NCBI GenBank assembly: GCA_027307235.1 | Contig: DAHUXH010000009.1 | Span: 1-35,582 of the forward strand | From: Vulcanimicrobiota bacterium | GTDB lineage: Bacteria > Vulcanimicrobiota > Vulcanimicrobiia > Vulcanimicrobiales > Vulcanimicrobiaceae | Length of the DNA: 35,582 bases | Reading direction: 5' to 3' | Shown here: positions 30,149-35,582 of the stretch, piece after piece | Layout: each line of letters starts with the position of its first letter | Numbering within the stretch: position 1 is the first letter of the stretch | Translations under genes and position numbers: made by a program | Notes under the pieces: model-generated | Told to the model about the DNA's origin: nothing | The model's input: only the letters and a program-made list of their open reading frames with translations | Database searches by the model: none

Positions 30149-31239
30149 CCGCAAGCGGTCGTGGCAGAACGGACATCGTGGTTGGTCCCGTGCACGCGGG
30201 CATCATCGAGCCCGGCCGCTTCACGTTCAATACGTTCGGCGAAACGATCGCATCTCTGGATGTGCAGCTTGGCTTTTCACACCGTGGCATTGAGCACGTT
30301 CTCGCAGGAATGCCTGCGACTGATGCGGCGCCGCGAATCGCCCGAATCTGCGGTGCATGCAGCGTCGCACGGTCGTGGGCGTATGCACGTGCGCTGGAAG
30401 GCTTGGCAGGCGTGCAACTCGATGGCCATAGTGAGTTCGTGCGCTTGATTGTTGCCGAACTCGAACGCATCTATAATCACCTATTCGACATCGGTTCAAC
30501 ATGTGCGGGGGCTGGCTATGGATTCGGACGAACGACGGCACTCGGGTTGAAAGAACGCGTCCATCGTGTCTGCGCCGAACTGAGCGGTCATCGCTTCTTG
30601 TTCGATGCGATCGTGCCCGGCGGCGTTCGCTCAGGCATGTGTATCGAACCTGACCGTGCGCGCCGTGAATTGATGGCAGTTCGCGACGGTGTTGAGCGGT
30701 TGATCGCGGACATTCTCGGCAATTCGTCCGTGTATCATCGTTTTGAGGGGACGGGTCGGGTGACACTGCAGACCGCACGCGAGGTGCGCGCCGTCGGTCC
30801 TGCGTTGCGCGCATCCGGCGATGGGGTCGACACCCGCGTGCAGAATCGATATGGGGCATATGAACACATCACGCCGCAGGTTGTGGTAGAGACCTGCGGT
30901 GACGTCTTAGCCCGGTTCCGTGTGAAGGTCGGCGAGCTACGCGAGTCGCTGCGATTGGCGATGTATGGATTGGAACAGGTGCATTTTTGGCCCTCATATG
31001 GACCGCAACCCCTCCGGCCTGAGGCCGGCACGATGATCGGCATCGTCGAGGGGGCCCGTGGAGTGGAGAGCGTGATCGTCGAGTGTGATGCTCACGGCGT
31101 ACTTCGCAATGTTCGCGTAACATCAGCATCGGCGCGTAATTGGCCGCTGATTGCACGCGCGATGGAAGGCAATATCGTTCCTGATTTTCCGCTGGTGGCG
31201 AAGAGCTTCAATCTTTGCTACGCCTGCGTTGACAAGTAG
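30145..31239 (+). CDS. hyfG: Group 4 [NiFe]-hydrogenase large (catalytic) subunit
   Basis: A 364-residue NuoD/HycE-type large subunit. The four Cys ligands of the NiFe centre are present: Cys69 and Cys72 (RICGACSVARS), Cys358 and Cys361 (NLCYACVDK). GPVHAGIIEPGRFTF and LGFSHRGIEH are family signatures. It lacks the N-terminal NuoC-like domain of HycE/HyfG, and it ends right after the second CxxC, so there is no C-terminal peptide for a maturation protease. ATG 30145 overlaps the hyfF stop; the frame upstream is antisense-like shadow in hyfF. It should reduce protons or oxidise H2 on the cytoplasmic side. Confidence 0.93.
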   Translation: MTASGRGRTDIVVGPVHAGIIEPGRFTFNTFGETIASLDVQLGFSHRGIEHVLAGMPATDAAPRIARICGACSVARSWAYARALEGLAGVQLDGHSEFVRLIVAELERIYNHLFDIGSTCAGAGYGFGRTTALGLKERVHRVCAELSGHRFLFDAIVPGGVRSGMCIEPDRARRELMAVRDGVERLIADILGNSSVYHRFEGTGRVTLQTAREVRAVGPALRASGDGVDTRVQNRYGAYEHITPQVVVETCGDVLARFRVKVGELRESLRLAMYGLEQVHFWPSYGPQPLRPEAGTMIGIVEGARGVESVIVECDAHGVLRNVRVTSASARNWPLIARAMEGNIVPDFPLVAKSFNLCYACVDK

Positions 31240-31242
31240 ACG

Positions 31243-31683
31243 ATGAAGAAATTCACGAACTCGCTTGGCATTCGTCATCTCGTGTGCGGCAGTTGCAATG
31301 CGTGCGAGCACGAGATGAGCGCTCTAGAAGGTCCGCACTATGACCTCACGCAGGATGGGTGGGAGATCGTTGCCTCGCCGCGCCATGCCGATGTGGTTAC
31401 CGTCACCGGGCCGATGACCGACGCCATGCGGGCCGCTGCGGAAGGCACGCTCGAAGCGGTATCACGACCGCGTGTGGTGGTTGCGGTAGGCGATTGCGCC
31501 GTCGGCCATGGTGTATGGAGCGGCGCGCCATACAGCGGCTTAGGCGGCGGCGTCGAGATGCACGCGGAAATTGAGATTCCCGGATGCCCTCCGACGCCTG
31601 CGGACATCAAGCGCGGGCTCCTGCAGGCAGCGAAGCTCCTCGACACGGATGCGGAGAAAGGCGAACGCTCCGACGAGACATAG
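31243..31683 (+). CDS. hyfI: Group 4 [NiFe]-hydrogenase small subunit (NuoB-like)
   Basis: A 146-residue NuoB/HycG/HyfI-type subunit that holds the proximal [4Fe-4S] cluster next to the NiFe site. Likely ligands are Cys18 and Cys21 (CGSCNACEHE), Cys85 (VGDCAVGHGVW) and Cys115 (IPGCPPTP). It is shorter than HycG/HyfI (about 250) and lacks their C-terminal extension. The ATG lies 3 nt after hyfG. It is the last gene of the operon; no ferredoxin-like (HycB/HycF) or hyp gene follows, as a convergent gene ends 8 nt away. Confidence 0.93.
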   Translation: MKKFTNSLGIRHLVCGSCNACEHEMSALEGPHYDLTQDGWEIVASPRHADVVTVTGPMTDAMRAAAEGTLEAVSRPRVVVAVGDCAVGHGVWSGAPYSGLGGGVEMHAEIEIPGCPPTPADIKRGLLQAAKLLDTDAEKGERSDET

Positions 31684-31690
31684 ACGCCGC

Positions 31691-33844
31691 TCAACCGCCC
31701 GGATGATAGGTTCGTTCGGTGTGGCCGATGAGTTGTTCGGGATAGAAGTAGACCGTTCGCAAATGCCCGGTGCTGTAGCGCACCGCTTCGTCGTCAAAGT
31801 GAGCCGAACCCGGATGTCCGCTCTCGCCGCCGGCAGTTACCGCCACCGCTCGCACGTGCGGGCCGAACTCGACCACGGCGACGAAGCTGTTGCCCGCATT
31901 TCCATAGCGCCGCTTGGTGTTTGGTCCGGGCGCTGCGTAGAAGGCCGCAAGCGATCCCCAAATGCCCGAAACGAACGGCACAGGGATGCTCGGCGCGTCA
32001 TCGTTGTAGTGTGCCGTGATGTCGTCGTTCAGGCGCTGAAAGCGGTTGATATTGCCCCACGGCGTGCGCCACGTGCCGAAATCGGCGGTGAGCCGGTCCA
32101 CGGCAACCGAGAGACTCGCCAGTTTTTGCTGTGGCGGCGTCGCAAGCAGTTTTGCTTGATCGACGCTGCGTGCTGCGCGCGCGAGCGATTCCGCCCAGAA
32201 GACCGCGAGTGAGGTGGGAATGGAATCGGGGCCCCACTCGTCATTCCACGTGCGCAGGGCGGCGATCGGACCGGCCAACTTCGCGTCGTGCTGTGGGGCG
32301 GCATCGTACGCGCGCACCAGCGACGGAATCAGCGCCGCGAAGAACGGCAGATGCGAATCGAAAGCTGCCGCGCGCAAACGCTCCAATGTGAAGTCGTGAC
32401 GGCCGGTGAGCAGCATCGCCGCATGCGCTCCACGAGCGTTTTCGCCGGCGGTGTCCATGTAGCGCGGGAAGTCTTCGCGCTTGGGACTGTCGGGTCCGGC
32501 GGTTGAATACGGCCAATCGTTGGTGTTGAAGACCCAGCCGACTGCGGGGTTCAGACTGTGCGGCTCTTCGTCGAGCGAAAGGACACCGCGCCAATCGGTC
32601 GCCGGATTCGATCCGTCGACCGGCTTGGTGTAGTCGAAGCGATCGTCGCGCCGCGGAATGAACTGCGGGTGCATGTACGCAATCTCACCGTGGTCGTCGG
32701 CGAAGATCGTGTTGTTCGACGAATTGGCCGCAAGTTCCGAGATTTTGCGGAACGAAGCAAAGTCGGTGGCCTTCGTGCGCAGATAGGATTGTTCGAGCGC
32801 GCGGACCGGGCGATTCATCAACGCCTCGGCGATCCACTTCCCGTTTGCCGACGCAACGATCGGGCCGTGATGCGTGTGGTACACGGTAAATGATTTTTTC
32901 GCCATCGTGCCGTCCGGCAGGCGATACGGAATGACGACCGTCGATACCGTCACCGGCCGCAGCTCGCTGCCGTACTGATAGAACGGGCGCCCGTTGCGCC
33001 GGACGATCGTTTCTTCGAATTGATCGACGACATCGGCGCCGGTCGAGGTATGCATCCAGCCCGCGTGCGGGTTGAAACCTTGATAGATGAAGAACTGCCC
33101 CCACGTCACCGCGCCATATGCGTCCAGGCCTTCGTCGCTCGACATCTGCAGTTCCGAGCGGAAGTAGAAAGACGTGTGCGGATTGATCAGCAGAAGCGCA
33201 TGGTGATCGACGGTGTTCTTGGGCGCGATCGCGATACCGTTGGAACCGCCGGGATCTGGAATCGGCAGGTTCGCGTCGTCGGCCGGTGGCCGTACCGACA
33301 CGGTACCGCCGCCGTAGAACGCCTGCAATTGGTCGAGTTTTACGCGTTCGATGTCTCCGCCGATGCTGCCCTCGGTGAAACTGAGTGCCATCCAGGGTTC
33401 GAAATGCGTGATGACGAGCGGATGCACCGACGGATGTGTCTGCAGATAGTAATTGAGCCCATCGGCCCAGGCGACCATGAGCTTTCGCAACCAGGGCGGA
33501 CTCGTGCGATACTTCGCTTGCAAGTCGGCAGTGTCGATGAAGAGACGCTCGCGCAAATCCGAATAAATCGCCGATTCACCCTCGGCTTGAGCAAGCCAAC
33601 CCAGTGAATTCAGGTAGTTGGTTTCAACGCGATTGAAGTCGTCTTCAGCTTGCGCGTACGCCATTCCGAAGACGGCATCGGCATCGGTCGCGCCGTGGAC
33701 GTGCGCGATTCCCCAATCATCGCGAACGATGGTGACGCGTTGCGCCTCGTTCGCGAGCTGCGAGGCTCCATATCCGGGCGCGCTCGACGCGGTGACGCTA
33801 CAGCAAAGAAGAGCCCCGGCAAGCAGAAAGCGAGAGATCAGCAT
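31691..33844 (-). CDS. Exported penicillin acylase-family amidohydrolase
   Basis: A 717-residue Ntn-hydrolase precursor. A signal peptide (1-22) is followed by the alpha chain and the autocatalytic cleavage site GG-SNGIAIAP, making Ser201 the N-terminal nucleophile of the beta chain. The beta chain shows TVYHTHHGPI, NTIFADDHGEIAYMHP, NDWPYS and GESGHPGSAHFDD, typical of the group that includes acyl-homoserine-lactone acylases (PvdQ) and aculeacin A acylase. Such enzymes hydrolyse amide-linked acyl chains outside the cytoplasm: quorum signals, beta-lactams or lipopeptides. The substrate cannot be told. It may share a transcript with the arsR-AHSA1 pair upstream (74-bp gap). Confidence 0.92.
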   Translation of the reverse strand: MLISRFLLAGALLCCSVTASSAPGYGASQLANEAQRVTIVRDDWGIAHVHGATDADAVFGMAYAQAEDDFNRVETNYLNSLGWLAQAEGESAIYSDLRERLFIDTADLQAKYRTSPPWLRKLMVAWADGLNYYLQTHPSVHPLVITHFEPWMALSFTEGSIGGDIERVKLDQLQAFYGGGTVSVRPPADDANLPIPDPGGSNGIAIAPKNTVDHHALLLINPHTSFYFRSELQMSSDEGLDAYGAVTWGQFFIYQGFNPHAGWMHTSTGADVVDQFEETIVRRNGRPFYQYGSELRPVTVSTVVIPYRLPDGTMAKKSFTVYHTHHGPIVASANGKWIAEALMNRPVRALEQSYLRTKATDFASFRKISELAANSSNNTIFADDHGEIAYMHPQFIPRRDDRFDYTKPVDGSNPATDWRGVLSLDEEPHSLNPAVGWVFNTNDWPYSTAGPDSPKREDFPRYMDTAGENARGAHAAMLLTGRHDFTLERLRAAAFDSHLPFFAALIPSLVRAYDAAPQHDAKLAGPIAALRTWNDEWGPDSIPTSLAVFWAESLARAARSVDQAKLLATPPQQKLASLSVAVDRLTADFGTWRTPWGNINRFQRLNDDITAHYNDDAPSIPVPFVSGIWGSLAAFYAAPGPNTKRRYGNAGNSFVAVVEFGPHVRAVAVTAGGESGHPGSAHFDDEAVRYSTGHLRTVYFYPEQLIGHTERTYHPGG

Positions 33845-33918
33845 CCGGACGCGTTCGTGCCCTTGCTCGGGGAGCCTCTTCGAATTCGGTCAGCGGCTGG
33901 GTTGGCGGCCCGCCGTGG

Positions 33919-34404
33919 TCATGCGCGCCCCTTGAACCGTTGCGCGTACTGCGGCCTGAGCGATTCGAAAGCAGGCCGGCGTTCGGCCGGCGTGCGTCCG
34001 CTGAGAATAGCCGCGAGACCATCGAGGTGCATATGCCATCCGGCGCCGAGAGAGGCGAGCGCGGGTTCCGGCATGCGTGAATGCGTGAGCGTCAGGCGGA
34101 CCTGATGACCGGATTCCGCGAGCTCCCATCGCACGAGTGCGTTTGGGATCGGCCCGTGCGGCGTCTCTTCCTCGGTCCACGTGTACTCCAAGAGGTGGGG
34201 CGGATCGTAGGCCGTCACTTTGCCCACCGTGCCCATATCGAAGCGCACGTTGCCGCCGACGTGTGCATCGACCACGCCCGCGGAGAACCATTCCGCAAGC
34301 CGATTCGAGTCGGTAAGGTACGACCAGACGCGGTCGATGGGTCCGGGAAGATAGCGTTCAAAATGAACCGCGCTGCGATCGCGAACGGTTCCATAGTCGT
34401 TCAT
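33919..34404 (-). CDS. SRPBCC (AHSA1-like) domain protein
   Basis: A 161-residue START-like, activator-of-Hsp90-ATPase-homologue type protein: AVHFERYLPGPIDRVWSYLTDSNRLAEWF, then a MGTVGKVTAYDPPHLLEYTW strand and GWHMHLDGLAAIL. The fold makes a hydrophobic ligand pocket; ligands of such bacterial proteins are mostly unknown. Its ATG overlaps the stop of the ArsR gene (ATGA). arsR-AHSA1 pairs are common in actinobacteria and other soil bacteria and usually form a self-regulated unit. Confidence 0.92.
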   Translation of the reverse strand: MNDYGTVRDRSAVHFERYLPGPIDRVWSYLTDSNRLAEWFSAGVVDAHVGGNVRFDMGTVGKVTAYDPPHLLEYTWTEEETPHGPIPNALVRWELAESGHQVRLTLTHSRMPEPALASLGAGWHMHLDGLAAILSGRTPAERRPAFESLRPQYAQRFKGRA

Positions 34405-34709
34405 TTCAGGTCTCCCTCATGTAACGCGCGTTCGAGCGCTTCGAGATGTGTGTTCCAGAAGGTCTTGTACCGCGACAGCCAGGCATCGATCTCTGCCAAG
34501 CCGCGCCCGTCAATCGTGTAGATGCGGCGTTGCGCCTCGCGGCGGACGCTAACGAGCCCGGCGTCGAGCAAGGTCCGCAGTTGTTGCGAAACGGCCGGCT
34601 GCGTAATGGTGAACTGCCGAGCGATTTCGGATACGGTTTGTTCACCCTCGGCGAGAATCTCGAGGATCCGTCGTCGCGTCGGGTCCGCGAGTGCCTCAAA
34701 AGCCTTCAT
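34401..34709 (-). CDS. ArsR-family transcriptional repressor
   Basis: A 102-residue winged-helix protein: FEALADPTRRRILEILAEGEQTVSEI, the recognition helix TQPAVSQQLRTLLDAGLV and the wing VRREAQRRIYTID. The C-terminal helix (IDAWLSRYKTFWNTHLEALERAL) is the SdpR-like dimer helix. It has no cysteine, so a metal thiolate site is absent. The start codon coincides with the predicted transcript start. It likely represses itself and the coupled AHSA1 gene. Confidence 0.93.
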   Translation of the reverse strand: MKAFEALADPTRRRILEILAEGEQTVSEIARQFTITQPAVSQQLRTLLDAGLVSVRREAQRRIYTIDGRGLAEIDAWLSRYKTFWNTHLEALERALHEGDLK

Positions 34710-34715
34710 GCGGCC

Positions 34716-34744
34716 ATAATAAAGTAAATACTTATATTAGGCAA
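34716..34744 (-). promoter_or_regulatory. Promoter and operator of the arsR-AHSA1 pair (leaderless)
   Basis: On the minus strand TTGCCT (34739-34744), a 17-bp spacer and TATTAT (34716-34721) predict a transcript start at the A of the ATG (34709). The spacer holds AAGTA-AA-TACTT (34722-34733, plus-strand reading), a likely repressor site. The layout repeats that of the arsR-hyf promoter. Confidence 0.75.
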
Positions 34745-34978
34745 TACGTATATAGTGCGGAAAGAGAAGGGACGGCAATCCGCCCCTCTTGCCTTTAGCC
34801 GCGCTCAGCCGTGGTTTACTGGTAAGGGGTACATATTCCCCAGGCTTGAGTTACTTGTCTCGGGGGAGTCGAGCGGTCGACGCCGCCGATCCATCGAATT
34901 GCGTGTAGTCTATCTAGGCCGGAGTGGGCGCGGTCTACAGCAGCTTGAATCGAGAATCCGCTCGGAGATGTGGGAAAC
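34745..34978. other. Intergenic region without recognised gene
   Basis: This 234-bp stretch between the divergent arsR promoter and the RibD-like gene holds only a short open frame (34755-35003) with no recognisable features and Arg-rich composition. No good promoter, terminator or RNA structure is visible. A GGAG at 34964-34967 may serve the next gene. Confidence 0.4.
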
Positions 34979-35482
34979 ATGGGTAGACTTGTCTTCGGAA
35001 TGATGCAGTCTCTTGATGGCTACGTTGCTGGCGTTGAGGGCGAGTTAGAGCCGCCGCTTCATTCGCCACCGGGCATTGCGCTCTTTCGTTACTGGGTCGA
35101 CTACGTCCGCGACCTCGCGGGCTGCCTGTATGGTCGTCGCATGTACGAGGTGATGCGGTATTGGGACGAGGATCGACCGGAGTGGGACGCGAGTGAACAC
35201 GAATTCGCGGTAGCATGGCGGGCGCAACCGAAATGGGTTGCATCACGCTCGCTAAAGTCGGTCGGCGCTAATGCAACGCTTGTCGGCGACGATCTCGAAG
35301 CCTTCGTTCGCCGGCTGAAGGTGGAAGTTGACGGTGTCATCGCCGTCGCTGGGCCCGATCTAGCGGCGAGTCTTACGGACCTCGGTCTTATCGACGAGTA
35401 TCATCTCTACTTTCGTCCGTTTGTCCTTGGCCGCGGCAAACGACTGCGTCCGGATTTGTGTGTAACTGCGATCGCAGAGTGA
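34979..35482 (+). CDS. Dihydrofolate reductase/RibD C-terminal-family protein, 3' end cut by an insertion element
   Basis: The visible part has the RibD-C/DHFR-like pattern: GRLVFGMMQSLDGYVAG at the N-terminus, LYGRRMYEVMRYW, AVAWRAQPKWVAS, and VAGPDLAASLTDLGLIDEYHLYFRPFVLGRGK. Family members go on for 25-30 residues after LGRGK (the last strand). Here homology stops at about 35440, and the final 13 residues before the stop at 35480-35482 are read from the end of an IS256-type element. The product is probably non-functional or impaired. ATG 34979 is preferred; GTG 34970 is also possible. Confidence 0.78.
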   Translation: MGRLVFGMMQSLDGYVAGVEGELEPPLHSPPGIALFRYWVDYVRDLAGCLYGRRMYEVMRYWDEDRPEWDASEHEFAVAWRAQPKWVASRSLKSVGANATLVGDDLEAFVRRLKVEVDGVIAVAGPDLAASLTDLGLIDEYHLYFRPFVLGRGKRLRPDLCVTAIAE

Positions 35483-35582
35483 TGTGATCGAGTTCATGCT
35501 TGGAGCACCAGCTCCAGGCTCTCGGGGCTCATATATCGTCGTTCCGTCATCCAGTCTTCGCTTTGTTCGATGAGAATCATCG
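35441..35582 (-). mobile_element. One end of an IS256-family insertion sequence, runs off the window
   Basis: The element seems to begin at 35441-35442 with a terminal repeat of the IS256 type: TGCGTCCGGATTTGTGTGTA at 35445-35464 has the family's GTCCG...TTGTGTAA-like core. The transposase reading frame, inward on the minus strand, stops at 35494, about 50 bp from this end, as usual for the 3' side of such elements. The other end and target duplication are outside the window. Confidence 0.72.
35494..35582 (-). CDS. IS256-family transposase, C-terminal fragment (partial)
   Basis: The minus strand reads open from the window edge to a TGA at 35496-35494. The last 28 residues are visible: ILIEQSEDWMTERRYMS followed by PESLELVLQA. 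The E-x-W-x-x-x-RRY pattern near the C-terminus is typical of IS256/Mutator-type transposases. The catalytic DDE part lies beyond the window. Support comes from position inside the terminal repeat and from the truncated host gene next to it. Confidence 0.72.
   Translation of the reverse strand, partial: MILIEQSEDWMTERRYMSPESLELVLQA

Noticed and set aside
30145-31683. Reading hyfG/hyfI as complex I nuoD/nuoB
   Set aside because: The large subunit has both CxxC pairs for NiFe binding, which NuoD lacks, and other nuo genes are absent.
34755-35003. 82-residue open frame upstream of the DHFR-like gene
   Set aside because: No ribosome site, Arg/Ser-rich shadow-like composition, overlaps the DHFR-like start and resembles no family.
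35440-35573. Single-base frameshift at 35480 restoring the DHFR-like C-terminus (EDVIEFML in the next frame)
   Set aside because: The region has an IS256-type terminal repeat and an inward transposase frame, which explain the lost homology better than a frameshift.
1-35582. CRISPR array, rRNA genes, riboswitches, replication origin
   Set aside because: No spaced direct repeats, rRNA-like stretches or recognisable aptamer cores were seen by eye; no DnaA-box cluster noticed.

Overview
The window is dense, GC-rich bacterial chromosome (about 40 genes, many GTG/TTG starts, many 4-nt ATGA-type overlaps). No gene names the organism. The mix of core genes with Ser-Pro-rich secreted proteins, luciferase-like oxidoreductases, AHSA1/ArsR pairs and a six-subunit Hyf-like hydrogenase resembles GC-rich, mostly uncultured soil lineages such as Candidatus Eremiobacterota; that placement is an impression only.

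Region 1 (1-8245), core: the end of a quinate-dehydrogenase-like gene, tRNA-Ile(GAT) with its terminator, and two small helical orphan proteins on the minus strand. A near-consensus promoter then starts a tight plus-strand run: yceD-rpmF-fabH-fabD-fabG-acpP-ffh-rpsP-khpA-rimM (fatty-acid initiation and elongation, SRP GTPase, ribosomal proteins and assembly factors). plsX is missing between rpmF and fabH, and trmD/rplS do not follow rimM.

Region 2 (8257-17567), envelope and accessory: a minus operon of a YihY/BrkB membrane protein, an alpha/beta hydrolase and a secreted Ser-Pro-repeat protein; a copper-amine-oxidase-N-like protein whose 3' end is overlapped by a HigB/HigA-like toxin-antitoxin pair; an NAD-binding dehydrogenase with a divergent polysaccharide deacetylase; a secreted M28 peptidase with an altered active-site residue and a strong hairpin terminator; a small monooxygenase; and exported MsrA and DUF305 proteins.

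Region 3 (17568-24667), signalling and metabolism: PAS-PAS-GGDEF cyclase, luciferase-like monooxygenase, degenerate receiver-adenylate cyclase, DoxX, a PfkB sugar kinase, an MBL-fold hydrolase, a nitroreductase and a small orphan.

Region 4 (24664-31683): a decayed membrane/SRPBCC pseudogene abuts an ArsR-regulated operon, arsR-hyfB-hyfC-hyfE-hyfF-hyfG-hyfI, for a stripped-down group 4 [NiFe] hydrogenase: two antiporter-like subunits, the NuoH-like and HyfE-like membrane subunits, and large and small catalytic subunits with their metal-binding cysteines. No ferredoxin subunit, NuoC-like domain or maturation gene is present. The arsR promoter has a 12-bp palindrome between -35 and -10 and places the transcript start at the GTG codon.

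Region 5 (31691-35582): a secreted penicillin-acylase-family enzyme, an arsR-AHSA1 pair with the same promoter design, and a RibD/DHFR-family gene cut short by one end of an apparent IS256-family element, whose transposase C-terminus runs off the right edge.
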